DNA of 45,918 nt from Pararhodobacter sp. (GCA_020832665.1 JAFIEG010000031.1:1-45918); one strand, 5' to 3'; counted from the stretch's first letter, positions 1 to 9,276 are shown. A program made the numbers and translations. Notes: a model not told the origin generated them from the sequence alone.

Positions 1-2
1 CA

Positions 3-125
3 GCCGCCGGCAAACGCGTCTGCAAGCTGCGCGGCGAAGCACCGGGCAAGGTGGGGTGTGTGGCGAATTGGGGCGTCCGGCTGGTGTTCATGGCGATCGA
101 TTGCATCACCGCGCCATGCAAGTAA
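3..125 (+). CDS. Possible C-terminal end of a gene entering from the left
   Basis: The reading frame is open from the window edge and ends with TAA at 123-125, giving 40 residues. Third codon positions are mostly G or C, as in the confident genes here, and no competing frame looks better. The fragment has four cysteines, two of them close to the end (IDCITAPCK). I do not recognise the family. With only 40 residues a chance open frame in GC-rich DNA cannot be excluded. The 144 bp that follow, up to the ABC ATPase gene which converges on it, hold nothing I can identify. Confidence 0.35.
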   Translation, partial: AAGKRVCKLRGEAPGKVGCVANWGVRLVFMAIDCITAPCK

Positions 126-269
126 AGCAACAATCTGCCGATCAACCGTTAGATTAAAGGTTTGGTACAGGCGCCATACCTGCAGGGCGGCAAGCGGGAT
201 TGACGCCTGTTCGGCCGCAATCACGACAGCGTCGCCTGTGCCCGGACTTGGCGCGCGGCCCTTGCCCGT

Positions 270-1910
270 TCAGATCGCGCCCGGGGCCGGCATGCCCTGT
301 TTGCTGCGTTTTTCCAGCAGATGCGTCAGCCAGTCCGGGTCCATCTCGGGCACCGATGACAGCAACAACTCGGTATAGGGGTGGTGCGGGGGGGCGAACA
401 TTTCGGCCTTGGTTCCCTGCTCGACGACGCGGCCCTGCTGCATGACCACCACGTCATCGGCGATCGCGCGCACCGTCGCCAGGTCATGGGTGATGAACAT
501 GTAGGCCAGATCAAGCTCGCCCTGCAGCCGGTCAAGCAGCCGCAAGATGCCCTCGGCCACGATCTGGTCGAGCGCCGATGTCACCTCGTCGCAGATGATG
601 AAGCGCGGCTCGGCGGCCAGCGCGCGGGCGATGCCGATGCGCTGTTTCTGCCCGCCCGAAAGCTCGGAGGGCAGGCGGTCGATGAAATCGTCGGGCTCCA
701 TCTCTATCAGGTGCAGAAGCTCGCGTATGCGCTCGGTCAGCGCCTTGCCGCGCAGACCCAGATACATCTGCGCCGGCCGGCCGATCAGCTTGCGGATGGT
801 CAGCTTGGGGTTCAGCGCGGTGTCGGCCATCTGGTAGATCATCTGCGCGTGGCGCAGCTGGTCGCGCGTGCGCTGGCGATAATCGGCGGGCAGCGATTTG
901 CCCTCGAACAGCACCTCGCCCTCGATCGGCGGCAACAGCCCGGTGATCACCCGCGCCGCGGTGGATTTGCCCGAGCCCGATTCGCCCACCACTGCCACGG
1001 TGCGGCGCGCATAGATGTCGAAGCTGACATCGTCGAGCACCCTGACCGGCCCGTAGGCGGCCGAGACGCCGCGCACCGAGACCACGGGCTGCCCCTCGGG
1101 CGCGGCCTGTGTCTCGCGCTGGAAGCTGCGCACGGCCCAGAGCGATTTCGTGTAATCGTGCTTCGGCTGGGCCAGCATGGTGCGGGTGTCGGCCTCCTCG
1201 ATCTCGTCGCCGCGAAGCAGGATCTTGATGCGGTCGGCCATCTGCGCGACCACGGCCAGATCATGCGTGATGTAGATGGCGGCGGTGCCGAACTGCTCGA
1301 CGATATCGCGAATTGCGGCCAGAACCTCGATCTGGGTGGTGACATCGAGTGCGGTGGTGGGCTCGTCGAAGATGATCAGATCGGGGCGGCAGGACATGGC
1401 CATCGCCGTCATCGCCCGCTGCAACTGCCCGCCCGAGACCTGGTGCGGGTAGCGAAAGCCGATCTCCTCGGGGTTGGGCAGTTGCATCTTGCGGTACAGC
1501 TCGACCGCGTCGTGCTCGGCCTCGGCGCGCGACATGACGCCGTGGCGCACCGGCGCCTCGCAATACTGATCCATCAGCTTGTGGGCCGGGTTGAAGCTGG
1601 CGGCGGCCGATTGCGCGACATAGGCGATGCGCTTGCCGCGCAGGCGGCGCAGCTTGTCGGCGCTGGCCTTGCGCAGATCGATGCCGTCGAAAAGGATCTG
1701 CCCGCCGGATATGCGGCAGCCATCGCGCGCAAAGCCCATCGCCCCCAGCCCGATGGTGGATTTTCCCGCCCCCGATTCGCCGATCAGCCCCAGCACCTCG
1801 CCCTTCCTGAGCGTCAGATCGATGCCGTTGACGATGGGCAGCCAGTCATCGCCGGCCTTGCCCTCGATCTTAAGGCCCTTGATGTCGAGCAGGATGTCCT
1901 TGTCGCTCAT
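270..1910 (-). CDS. Dipeptide/oligopeptide ABC transporter, double ATPase (DppD-DppF fusion type)
   Basis: About 546 residues carrying two complete ABC ATPase domains in tandem. The first has Walker A GESGAGKST (near residue 45), signature VSGGQLQRA and Walker B LIIFDEPTTALD. The second has GESGSGKST, LSGGQKQRIG and FIICDEVTSALD. Members of this family power uptake of peptides or related solutes; one chain here replaces the usual DppD/DppF pair. A GTG at 1919 overlaps the permease stop, but AAGGAG lies about 8 nt before the ATG at 1910, so I choose 1910. It is the last gene of a four-gene minus-strand operon. The substrate cannot be told from sequence. Confidence 0.95.
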   Translation of the reverse strand: MSDKDILLDIKGLKIEGKAGDDWLPIVNGIDLTLRKGEVLGLIGESGAGKSTIGLGAMGFARDGCRISGGQILFDGIDLRKASADKLRRLRGKRIAYVAQSAAASFNPAHKLMDQYCEAPVRHGVMSRAEAEHDAVELYRKMQLPNPEEIGFRYPHQVSGGQLQRAMTAMAMSCRPDLIIFDEPTTALDVTTQIEVLAAIRDIVEQFGTAAIYITHDLAVVAQMADRIKILLRGDEIEEADTRTMLAQPKHDYTKSLWAVRSFQRETQAAPEGQPVVSVRGVSAAYGPVRVLDDVSFDIYARRTVAVVGESGSGKSTAARVITGLLPPIEGEVLFEGKSLPADYRQRTRDQLRHAQMIYQMADTALNPKLTIRKLIGRPAQMYLGLRGKALTERIRELLHLIEMEPDDFIDRLPSELSGGQKQRIGIARALAAEPRFIICDEVTSALDQIVAEGILRLLDRLQGELDLAYMFITHDLATVRAIADDVVVMQQGRVVEQGTKAEMFAPPHHPYTELLLSSVPEMDPDWLTHLLEKRSKQGMPAPGAI

Positions 1911-1915
1911 GGCGC

Positions 1916-2842
1916 TCACTCCTTCAGCCCGCTGGCGCGGTAAAGCTGCCAGTCAACGACGAAATTCACCGCCACTGTCAGCAATGCGATGGCGCCGGCG
2001 GGCAGAAGCGGGGTGATGTCGCCAAAGGTGATCAGCGTCGCGTTTTCGCGCACCATCGAGCCCCAGTCGGCCGTGGGCGGCTGGATGCCCAGGCCAAGGA
2101 AGCTGAGCGCCGAAATGGCGAGAAACACGAAGCAAAAGCGCAGCCCGAATTCGGCAACCAGTGGCGCGGTGACATTGGGCAGGATCTCGCGGGTGATGAG
2201 GTAGACCAGCCCCTCGCCGCGCAGGCGCGCCGCCTCAACATAGTCCATGACCACCACGCCTTCGGTCACGGCGCGTGAAAGGCGGAAGACGCGGGTTGAA
2301 TCGATCACCGCGATAACCAGGATCAGCGTCAGGATCGAGGTGCCGAAGATCGTCAGCAGCAAGAGCGCGAAGATCAGCGACGGGATCGCCATGAACACAT
2401 CGACCAGCCGCGAGAGCCCCTGATCGAGCCAGCCACCGACGGTTGCCGCCAGCAGCCCCAGGACAGAGCCGATGAGGAAGGCAAGCGCGGTGGTGGCAAA
2501 GGCGATGCCGACGGTGTTGCGGGTGCCATAGACCATGCGGCTGAACATGTCGCGCCCCAGCGCATCGGTGCCCAGCCAGTGCTCGGCGGTCCATGGCTGG
2601 AACTGGGTGCTCACGATCATGCGCTCGGGGTAAGGGGCGATGACCGGCGCCAGGATCGCCACGATCAGATAGATCGCGATAACCATCATGCCGAAGCTGG
2701 CGGTCAGCGGCGCGTCGCGCAGCGCGCGGTGCATCTCTCCTTTTGTGACGGCGGCGGCGAGCTTGCGAAAGCCCCAGGCCAGCGCGATTGCGGCGGCGAG
2801 TGTGACACAGGCCCAGAAGAGGAAGACAAGAAAACCCATCAT
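1916..2842 (-). CDS. ABC transporter permease, DppC/OppC type
   Basis: 308-residue inner-membrane permease with about six hydrophobic segments. The first segment is followed by a cytoplasmic stretch and then the N-terminal block typical of DppC-like subunits (WLGTDALGRDMFSRMVYG). The EAA loop that docks on the ATPase reads EAARLRGEGLVYLITREILP. The stop overlaps the region where the ATPase gene starts, and the upstream permease gene ends 7 bp away, so translation is probably coupled. Two adjacent ATG codons (2842 and 2839) are possible starts; GAGGG lies just upstream. It pairs with the 2850-3806 permease to form the translocation channel. Confidence 0.93.
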   Translation of the reverse strand: MMGFLVFLFWACVTLAAAIALAWGFRKLAAAVTKGEMHRALRDAPLTASFGMMVIAIYLIVAILAPVIAPYPERMIVSTQFQPWTAEHWLGTDALGRDMFSRMVYGTRNTVGIAFATTALAFLIGSVLGLLAATVGGWLDQGLSRLVDVFMAIPSLIFALLLLTIFGTSILTLILVIAVIDSTRVFRLSRAVTEGVVVMDYVEAARLRGEGLVYLITREILPNVTAPLVAEFGLRFCFVFLAISALSFLGLGIQPPTADWGSMVRENATLITFGDITPLLPAGAIALLTVAVNFVVDWQLYRASGLKE

Positions 2843-2849
2843 TCAGCCC

Positions 2850-3806
2850 TCACTTCCGGTACATCAGGCGCGGATTCGACAGTGTCGAAATCACGTCGGC
2901 GGTGAGGTTTAGCAGCACATAGGCCGCGGCGAAGATCAGCGCGACTGCCTGCACCACCGGAATATCGCGGCGGGAAACGCTGTCAACCATGAGCTGGCCA
3001 AGGCCGGGATAGACGAACACCACCTCGACGACGACGACGCCGGTGATCAGATAGGCCAGGTTGATCGCCACCACATTGACGATCGGCGCGATGGCGTTGG
3101 GCAGCGCGTGATGCACGATCACCCGCGACGGGCGCATGCCCTTGAGCCGCGCCATCTCGATATAGGGGCTGGAAAGCAGGTTGATGATCGCCGCGCGGGT
3201 CATGCGCATCATGTGCGCTGTCACCACCAGCGTCAGCGTCAGTGCCGGCAGGAACGAGCGATAGAGCTTCTCGCCCAGATCGGCACTTGCCGGCATGCGC
3301 GCCATCGAGGGGAACCAGCCGCCCTGCGCCAGGATGTAGATGAGGATATAGGCGACGAAGAATTCGGGGAACGAGATTGCACTCAGCGCCGAGGAGTTCG
3401 TCACCCGGTCAAAAAGCGAGTTGCGCCACAGCGCGGCAAGGATACCCAGCATCAGCGCCAGCGGTACCGCCATTGCCGCCGCGTAGAGTGCCAGGAACAA
3501 CGTGTTGCCCAGCCGGCCAAGGATCATGTCGGCCACCGGGCGACCGCGCTGCGCCAGTGATGAGCCGAAATCGAACTGCACCGCGCCCCACAGCCAGTCG
3601 ACGTAGCGGATGTAGAAAGGCTGATCGAGGCCCAGTTCGCGGCGGATTGCCGCCACCGTCTCGGGTGTGGCGGCCTGGCCCAGCACCGCCTCGGCAAAAT
3701 CGCCGGGCAGCAGTTCTGTGGCGCCGAAGATGATCAGCGAGACGACAAAGAGCGTGAGCAGCCCCAGGGCCAGCCGCTGCGCGATCATTCGCAAGACAAG
3801 CGTCAC
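2850..3806 (-). CDS. ABC transporter permease, DppB/OppB type
   Basis: 318-residue inner-membrane permease. It opens with the DppB-like pattern of an N-terminal helix (LALGLLTLFVVSLIIFGATELLPGD) and a periplasmic segment with the typical LGLDQPFYIRYVDWL block. The EAA loop is EMARLKGMRPSRVIVHHALP. The start is GTG at 3806, supported by GGAGG about 8 nt upstream; the next ATG at 3788 would cut into the first helix. It is the second gene of the peptide-type ABC operon, separated from the binding-protein gene by 140 bp that contain a strong hairpin. Confidence 0.93.
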   Translation of the reverse strand: MTLVLRMIAQRLALGLLTLFVVSLIIFGATELLPGDFAEAVLGQAATPETVAAIRRELGLDQPFYIRYVDWLWGAVQFDFGSSLAQRGRPVADMILGRLGNTLFLALYAAAMAVPLALMLGILAALWRNSLFDRVTNSSALSAISFPEFFVAYILIYILAQGGWFPSMARMPASADLGEKLYRSFLPALTLTLVVTAHMMRMTRAAIINLLSSPYIEMARLKGMRPSRVIVHHALPNAIAPIVNVVAINLAYLITGVVVVEVVFVYPGLGQLMVDSVSRRDIPVVQAVALIFAAAYVLLNLTADVISTLSNPRLMYRK

Positions 3807-3897
3807 GGCATCAACCTCCGTCGATTGTCATGGGTGATGGCGCCAACCCGGCCCAAACCGGCCAAGGCAGCGTTGCCCGGTGGCGTGCGCGCCCGGG

Positions 3898-3930
3898 CAT
3901 GGCGCCGCCGCGAAAGGCGGCGGCGCCATG
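3898..3930 (-). promoter_or_regulatory. Intercistronic hairpin after the ABC binding-protein gene
   Basis: A perfect 14-bp inverted repeat (arms 3898-3911 and 3917-3930) around a 5-nt loop lies in the 140-bp gap between the binding-protein and permease genes. On the transcribed strand no run of U follows, so it is unlikely to be an efficient intrinsic terminator. Hairpins in this place often protect the upstream mRNA from 3' exonucleases and raise binding-protein levels over membrane subunits. That role is inference from position and shape. Confidence 0.7.
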
Positions 3931-3946
3931 CAGGCTTCGTGGCCAA

Positions 3947-5512
3947 TCAGGCCATCCACCAGCGTTCGGGGGCGCGGAAGCCGTCCATCGTCCAGTTCGC
4001 GCCGATATCATCGGGCGTGGCGATCGTGTCGGAAACGGCCATCACGTAATTGGCGAACATCGGGATGACGGTCGAGCCCTCGTCGCGGACGATGCTTTGC
4101 ATATCGACATACATTTCGCGCCGACGGTCCTCGTCGAGCTCCGAGCGCGCCTCGGACAGAAGCTGGTTGAAGCGCTCATGGTCCCAGAAGCCGTCATTCC
4201 AGGCGGCACCGGTTGCATAGGCGGTCGAGAACATCCAGTCCTCGGTCGGCCGTCCGCCCCAGTAAACAGCGGTGAACGGCTTGACCATCCAGACATTCGA
4301 CCAGTAGCCGTCGGAAGGCTCGCGCACCACATTGATGTTGATGCCCGCCTGCGCCGCGGTTTCCGAAAACAGCACCGCCGCATCGACGGCGCCGCCAAAG
4401 GCCGCATCCGAGGCCGAGAGGCTGACATCGAGCGAATCGAGCCCGGCCTGCTGCAAATGGTAGCGTGCGCGCTCGGGGTCGAGTTCGCGCTGCTCCAGCT
4501 CGTCGGCGAAGTAGCGGTTCGAGCGGCCGATGGGGTGGTCGTTGCCGACGACGCCATAGCCCGAAAGCACGGTATCGACCAGCTGCTGGCGGTTGACCGC
4601 GTATTTCAGCGCCAGCCGGACATTGTTGTCCGTGAAGGGCTCGACGCGGCTATCCATGACGAAGGTGTAGTGCTGCGTGCCCGGCACCGAGATCACCCGG
4701 ATATTGGGGCTGCGCTCAAGCAGATGCACAGTGTTGAGGTCAACGCGGTCGATCACATCCACCTCGCCGGTGATCAATGCGTTCTGGCGCGCCGCGGCGT
4801 CGATGATCGGCAGCATGATGACTTCATCGACATGCGCACGGTTGGGCTTCCAGTAATCGGGGTTGCGGGTCATGTGCGCCTCGACCCCGGGCTCGAAGCT
4901 CTGCATCACATAGCCGCCGCAACCATCGGCCGAGCGCGGATCGATTCGCCCGTCAGTCGAGGGCATGATCGGCAGGTGGTAATCGGACATGATGAAGGGG
5001 AAGTCGGCATTGCCGGCTTCCAGCGTGAAGATCACATACTGCCCGTCAATCTGGATATCGGTGATCGGATCGACGATCGGCTTGGCGGCCGAGCCCGAAT
5101 CCTCGCCGCGATGGTGGTTGATCGAGGCCACGACATCCTCGGGCGTGACGGTCCGGCCGGAATGGAAGGTGACGCCCTCGCGGATGCGGAAGGTCCAGGT
5201 GGCGGCGTCGGCCGAGGCTTCCCAGCTTTCCGCGATCTCGGGGGCAAGGGTGCCGTCGGTGTCGATCTCGGTCAGGTAGTTGTGAATCGTGCTGGCCATG
5301 ACCTGCACATAGGCGTTGTCCCATGTCGCGGGGTCGAGGTTGTCGGACGTGTTGCCATGGCCCATGGCGATTCGCATCACGCCGCCGCGGCGCGGCTCGG
5401 CCGCCGCCTTGCGATAGCTCGCCGGCAGGATCAGCCCGGCGGCGCCGAGCGCCGTTGCGCCCTTGAGCACCCCTCGACGGGTAATCCCGCGCGGCAGGAT
5501 CGGGTTTTTCAT
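3947..5512 (-). CDS. ABC transporter substrate-binding protein, peptide/DppA type (SBP family 5)
   Basis: 521-residue periplasmic binding protein. The N-terminus is a probable Tat signal (GITRRGVLKGATALGAAG, then an Ala-rich cleavage region near residue 34), with no lipobox cysteine. Family 5 features follow, such as TSDNLDPATWDNAYVQVMA, ETWTFRIREGVTFHSGR-like text and RLALKYAVNRQQLVD. The start at 5512 is supported by GGGAGA upstream; an in-frame ATG further out would put non-signal sequence first. It is the promoter-proximal gene of the ABC operon and delivers the solute to the permeases. Family 5 proteins bind di/oligopeptides, but also opines, sugars or nickel, so the ligand is open. Confidence 0.93.
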   Translation of the reverse strand: MKNPILPRGITRRGVLKGATALGAAGLILPASYRKAAAEPRRGGVMRIAMGHGNTSDNLDPATWDNAYVQVMASTIHNYLTEIDTDGTLAPEIAESWEASADAATWTFRIREGVTFHSGRTVTPEDVVASINHHRGEDSGSAAKPIVDPITDIQIDGQYVIFTLEAGNADFPFIMSDYHLPIMPSTDGRIDPRSADGCGGYVMQSFEPGVEAHMTRNPDYWKPNRAHVDEVIMLPIIDAAARQNALITGEVDVIDRVDLNTVHLLERSPNIRVISVPGTQHYTFVMDSRVEPFTDNNVRLALKYAVNRQQLVDTVLSGYGVVGNDHPIGRSNRYFADELEQRELDPERARYHLQQAGLDSLDVSLSASDAAFGGAVDAAVLFSETAAQAGININVVREPSDGYWSNVWMVKPFTAVYWGGRPTEDWMFSTAYATGAAWNDGFWDHERFNQLLSEARSELDEDRRREMYVDMQSIVRDEGSTVIPMFANYVMAVSDTIATPDDIGANWTMDGFRAPERWWMA

Positions 5513-6174
5513 GGTCTTTCTCCCTTGTTGCAGAATGCGCCTCAAGCGCCTTCATAAGTTTTTCGTTTGCGCCTGGGCTGCGCCATGCACGGCCCGGCCC
5601 GACGGGGTTGATCTTTACCGCCTTGCCCGAAGCATGGGTAACGGTAACACGGCTTTTGCAAGCCGCGAAGGGCCAAGCCGGCGTAGGGCCGCGTTACCGG
5701 AGTGGCATCTCTCGCCGCCGGTCGGCGGTTCGAATTGTTCCCCGGCTTTCGGGGGCGCGGCCGGCAGATGCGTCGCGCCGATGGTAGCCGCCGACAGGTT
5801 TGCCGAATGCGGCCTGCAGGGCAACCCCTGGCATGGGCCGTGCTGCACGACGCGGTGACGACAGTGTTGCCGGCCCGGCCCCGGCCGCTTGCGAATGCAC
5901 CATCTGCGACCGCCACCCGCAAAAGGCAGACGGTTGCTTTGTTTGGGGTTTCGAGGCGGGCGATCCCCGGCATCGGTCTCCTGCAAGATGCTTTCGCCAG
6001 ATCTGTGAGTAGCCGCTAAGGGGCCAGCGTGCAACATACAACCAAATCGCAGCCTGCCTGCGCAATGAAACGACTTGATGAACGGTGGCGGGAAAGGTGT
6101 GATCGGTGTAGGCTTGCCGCATCGGCGAAAGGTCAGGTGCGCGATTGGATCGTCAGAAAGGTTGGGACGATATC
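5513..6174. other. 660-bp intergenic region between divergent ABC operon and serine hydrolase
   Basis: No gene is supported here: the open frames on either strand have the Arg/Pro/Cys-rich composition of chance frames in GC-rich DNA. The promoters of the ABC operon (leftward) and the serine hydrolase (rightward) must lie within it, but I cannot place them. A short hairpin (CGGCTT-TTGC-AAGCCG) lies near 5651-5670, and a GGTAAC doublet near 5640. It is by far the longest gap in an otherwise dense window. Confidence 0.6.
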
Positions 6175-8199
6175 ATGGATCTCAAGTCATGTTTTCGCGG
6201 GCTTCTGGCCGCGGCCCTGGGGCTGGTCGTGGCCGGCAGCCTGCTGGCCCAGGAAACCGCGCCAGATCCGGACATCGCGCCGGGCGACGAAACCGAGCAG
6301 CTTGAAATTCCGCAGCTTGAAGACATCGCGCCCCCTGAAGACATCGCGCCGCCTGAGGACATCGCGCCGCTCGAAGACATTCCGGCGGGCGAACCCGGCA
6401 TGCGCGCTGAAATCGGTGCTTGGCTCGATGCGCTGGCCGAGGGGTTCATGACCACCGATCAGGTGCCCGGCGCCATTGCCGCCGTGGTCGCCGGCGAAGA
6501 GGTGATACTGCGCGGCTATGGCTCGGTCGATCTCGATGCCGGCACCCAAGCCGGGCCCGATGACGTGCGCTTCGAGATCGGCTCGATATCCAAGCTTTTC
6601 ACCTGGCTGGCGGTGATGATGCTGGTCGAGGAGGGGGAGCTCGACCTGCGCGCCGATGTCAGGGGTTATCTGATCGAGGCCGAGGTGCCCGGCGCCGAGA
6701 CGCTGAGCATGGCGCAGCTGATGAGCCACCGCCCCGGTTACGAGGACAGCTACGCCATCTTCAACCCGGAAATTGGCGAGCTGCCGCGCCCGCAGGCGCT
6801 GGCCGAAAGCGCGCCCGATCAGGTCATGCCGCGCGGTGCGGTGACCGCCTATTCGAACTGGGGCGTGGCACTGGCGGGGCAGGTCGTCGAGGATATTGCG
6901 GGCATACCCTTTGAGGATTTCCTGCAATCGCGCATCCTCGAACCGCTGGGTATGAACGCCACCACCTACAGCGAAGCCAGTGCGCGCGACGACCAGCCAC
7001 CGCTGTCGCGCAGCTACCGGGTGCAGGGCGGCGTTGCGCATCCGGCCTTTCGCATCGAAATCGGCAGCTTCGGCCCGGCCGGCAGCATGGCCAGCACCGC
7101 CGCCGATATGGCGCGCTTCCTGCGCTTCCTGATGGGGGATGGCGAACTTGACGGCGAGCGGCTGTTGCAACCCGGGACAATGGCGCAGATGCGCACGCGG
7201 CTCTTCAACGACCGGCCCGAGGGTGCCGACATGGCGCATGGTTTCCAGGCGCGGCCGATGTTCGGCACCATTGTCTACGGCCATGCCGGCGGGTTGAACG
7301 AGTTCCTGTCGAATCTCGCCTTCATCCCCGAGTTGCAGCTTGGGATATTCATCTCGCAAAATGGCGGCGCGCGGATGAGCCTGCCGTTTCTGGGCCCCGA
7401 CCTGATCCTTGGCCATCTGGCGGCTGAAGCCGGGCTGGAAGCGCCCGACCCGCAGGCCGTGCCCGATGCAGCCGAAAGGGCGCAGGTGGCAGAAGGGCGC
7501 TATATTTCCAACCGGCGCGCCTTTTCCGGGCCTGCTCAGTTCCTCGCGGCGCTGGAAGGATTCTCTGTCATCGCGCTGCCCGATGGCGCGATCCTGGCAC
7601 CGGCGCCGCTGCTGGGCACGATGCTGCGCTACGACCCCGTCGCGCCCGATATCTGGCAGGATGCGCGTGGCCAGCGGCTGCTGCTGATCCGCGACGAGGC
7701 GGGACAGGCGCTGCGCATCGCCGATGGAACGGGCACCAACAGCCATGAGCGGGTCACCCCCTCGACCGACCCGATGCTGCTGGCCGGTGCGCTGGGTGGC
7801 GGCGCGCTTTTTTCGCTGACCATGCTGCTGGGGCTGTTGTGGCGGCGCGGCCCGCGTGGCGGCAGCTTGCGCGGAATGATCGCGGCGCTGACCGGTCTGG
7901 CGGGCGCGGTTTCGGTCTGGGCGATGCTGGGGGCGGGCGTGGCCATGGCGATGGCTGCGGCGAATCTGGGCAGCGAGTTCATGTTCGACCAGCCGCAACC
8001 GACGGTGGAGACCTTCTTCGCGATCAGCCATGGGGTGGTCGTCATGGCCGCGCTGGTGCTGCTGTCGCTGGGCCTTGCCTGGCGCGCGCCGGGCTGGGGC
8101 CTGCTGCGCCGGCTGCATTACACGCTCTTCGCGCTGGCCCTTGCCGCGCTGGCCATGATGCTGCTGAACTGGGGGCTTGCCTTCGCCGGTCCGCTTTGA
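6175..8199 (+). CDS. Serine hydrolase, class C beta-lactamase fold, with C-terminal membrane domain
   Basis: 674-residue protein. A Sec signal (residues 1-25, ending SLLAQ) leads into an acidic Pro-rich linker of EDIAPP repeats (about 49-70). The beta-lactamase/PBP4* domain follows, with catalytic S137-x-x-K140 (SISK), Y226-S-N228 and a third motif HAG at 370-372. The last ~145 residues hold about four hydrophobic helices, starting LLAGALGGGALFSLTMLLG. The catalytic domain should therefore lie outside the cytoplasm, tethered to the inner membrane. Such enzymes include esterases, D-aminopeptidases and peptidases, and the substrate is not evident. The start at 6175 puts the signal peptide at the N-terminus; AGAAAGG lies upstream. 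It converges with another serine hydrolase 12 bp away. Confidence 0.85.
   Translation: MDLKSCFRGLLAAALGLVVAGSLLAQETAPDPDIAPGDETEQLEIPQLEDIAPPEDIAPPEDIAPLEDIPAGEPGMRAEIGAWLDALAEGFMTTDQVPGAIAAVVAGEEVILRGYGSVDLDAGTQAGPDDVRFEIGSISKLFTWLAVMMLVEEGELDLRADVRGYLIEAEVPGAETLSMAQLMSHRPGYEDSYAIFNPEIGELPRPQALAESAPDQVMPRGAVTAYSNWGVALAGQVVEDIAGIPFEDFLQSRILEPLGMNATTYSEASARDDQPPLSRSYRVQGGVAHPAFRIEIGSFGPAGSMASTAADMARFLRFLMGDGELDGERLLQPGTMAQMRTRLFNDRPEGADMAHGFQARPMFGTIVYGHAGGLNEFLSNLAFIPELQLGIFISQNGGARMSLPFLGPDLILGHLAAEAGLEAPDPQAVPDAAERAQVAEGRYISNRRAFSGPAQFLAALEGFSVIALPDGAILAPAPLLGTMLRYDPVAPDIWQDARGQRLLLIRDEAGQALRIADGTGTNSHERVTPSTDPMLLAGALGGGALFSLTMLLGLLWRRGPRGGSLRGMIAALTGLAGAVSVWAMLGAGVAMAMAAANLGSEFMFDQPQPTVETFFAISHGVVVMAALVLLSLGLAWRAPGWGLLRRLHYTLFALALAALAMMLLNWGLAFAGPL
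6319..6387 (+). repeat. In-frame 18-bp tandem repeat (EDIAPP units)
   Basis: Three and a half copies of an 18-bp unit (6319-6336, 6337-6354, 6355-6372, then a partial copy) encode EDIAPP, EDIAPP, EDIAPL, EDIPAG. The unit is a multiple of three, so changes in copy number keep the frame. It forms the linker between signal peptide and catalytic domain and may vary in length between strains. Confidence 0.85.
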
Positions 8200-8211
8200 G
8201 GCGCTGCGGTC

Positions 8212-9276
8212 TCAGCCCTGCGCGGCGCCGATCACCCGCAGCATCGCCCATATGGCGGCCGCATGGCCCCGGCCGCTGGCCTGATTGACCGTGCCCGCGC
8301 AGGTCAGCCCCGTCGCCCTGTGGTGAAAGACGAAGGTCCCGGTCTGGCCCCAGAAGCCCATCACCTCGCGGATCGGCCGCAAGGGTGAGATGAACCACGG
8401 TGTCCAGAGCTTTTCCATTCCCAGCCCGAAATAGAACTGCCCCGGCCAGAAGATCATGCGCCAGTCCTGCTGTGCCAGCAGCGCGTCGATGTCGAACAGC
8501 CGCCCCTCAAAGACCGCGCGGCCTATGGCGGCCAGTTCGCGCGCCGTCGTCACCATCCCGCCCTCGGCCTGCACCGATGCCAGATAGCGCGGCAGATGAA
8601 GCCGCCGCGCGCCCCCGTAGAACCAGACCGGGCGTTCGTCGGCCGGGTCGGAATAGATAAAGGTCTCGCGCAGCCCGAGCGGTGCGAAGACCTCTGCGGC
8701 GAAGAGATCGGGCAGGCTTTGGCCGGTGACGCGCTCCAGGATCGCGCCCATGAGCTGATAATTGGTGTCGGAATAGGCCACCTTGCCCTTCTGCCCGGGC
8801 AGGAACTGCGCCTCGGAGTTGCGCACCGCCTGCAGGGTGCGTTCCAGTGGCCAGGGGCTGTCCTCGCCCGTCAGCAACGTATCCGCCGGGCGGCGCCCGT
8901 CCGGCCCCTTGAGCGAGAAATAGTCCCGTAGCCCGGTCTGGTTGGAGATCAGGTGGCGGATGGTGATTCTGGCGGTGTGCTCGCCCCCCTTGTAGCGATG
9001 CAAGCCCGCGATCAGATCGGGGGGAAGGTAACGCGCCATCGGATCGTCGAGCGCGATCTCGCCGCGTTCGACCAGACGCATGACAACGATGGTGACGATC
9101 AGCTTGGTGGTGCTGGCCGCGCAGAACTGGCTGCCCGGTGCCAGATCGCCGGCGGCGGCAACATGCTGAAGCCGGATGGCGGGATGATCGACGGCCATGA
9201 TTGCGCCATGCACATGGCGCGAGCGGCACATGCGCCCGGGCTGCGCATCGATCAGTTCTGCCGTCAGCTTTGTCAT
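8212..9276 (-). CDS. Serine hydrolase, beta-lactamase/PBP-like, cytoplasmic
   Basis: 354-residue protein of the class C beta-lactamase superfamily. The nucleophile motif is S55-T-T-K58 (AASTTKL) and the second motif Y168-S-D170 (VAYSDTN). Unlike its convergent neighbour it has no signal peptide and no membrane helix, so it probably acts in the cytoplasm. The start at 9276 has only a weak AGGGA upstream. Family members include esterases, amidases and D-amino acid hydrolases; nothing in the neighbourhood names the substrate. The two hydrolases meet tail to tail with a 12-bp gap and differ in length and domain plan, so they are not a recent duplication. Confidence 0.85.
   Translation of the reverse strand: MTKLTAELIDAQPGRMCRSRHVHGAIMAVDHPAIRLQHVAAAGDLAPGSQFCAASTTKLIVTIVVMRLVERGEIALDDPMARYLPPDLIAGLHRYKGGEHTARITIRHLISNQTGLRDYFSLKGPDGRRPADTLLTGEDSPWPLERTLQAVRNSEAQFLPGQKGKVAYSDTNYQLMGAILERVTGQSLPDLFAAEVFAPLGLRETFIYSDPADERPVWFYGGARRLHLPRYLASVQAEGGMVTTARELAAIGRAVFEGRLFDIDALLAQQDWRMIFWPGQFYFGLGMEKLWTPWFISPLRPIREVMGFWGQTGTFVFHHRATGLTCAGTVNQASGRGHAAAIWAMLRVIGAAQG

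Noticed and set aside
381-1943. 520-codon open frame on the plus strand
   Set aside because: Antisense of the double ABC ATPase; no recognisable protein features.
5636-5700. GGTAAC doublet and nearby GTTACC as a possible operator
   Set aside because: The elements are short, unevenly spaced and not placed relative to a recognisable promoter.
5542-6122. Overlapping 130-145 codon frames upstream of the serine hydrolase
   Set aside because: Arg/Pro/Cys-rich compositions, no ribosome sites and mutual overlap in several frames. I treat the region as non-coding.
6187-8118. 643-codon open frame on the minus strand
   Set aside because: Antisense of the serine hydrolase, whose signal peptide, catalytic motifs and helices fix the coding strand.
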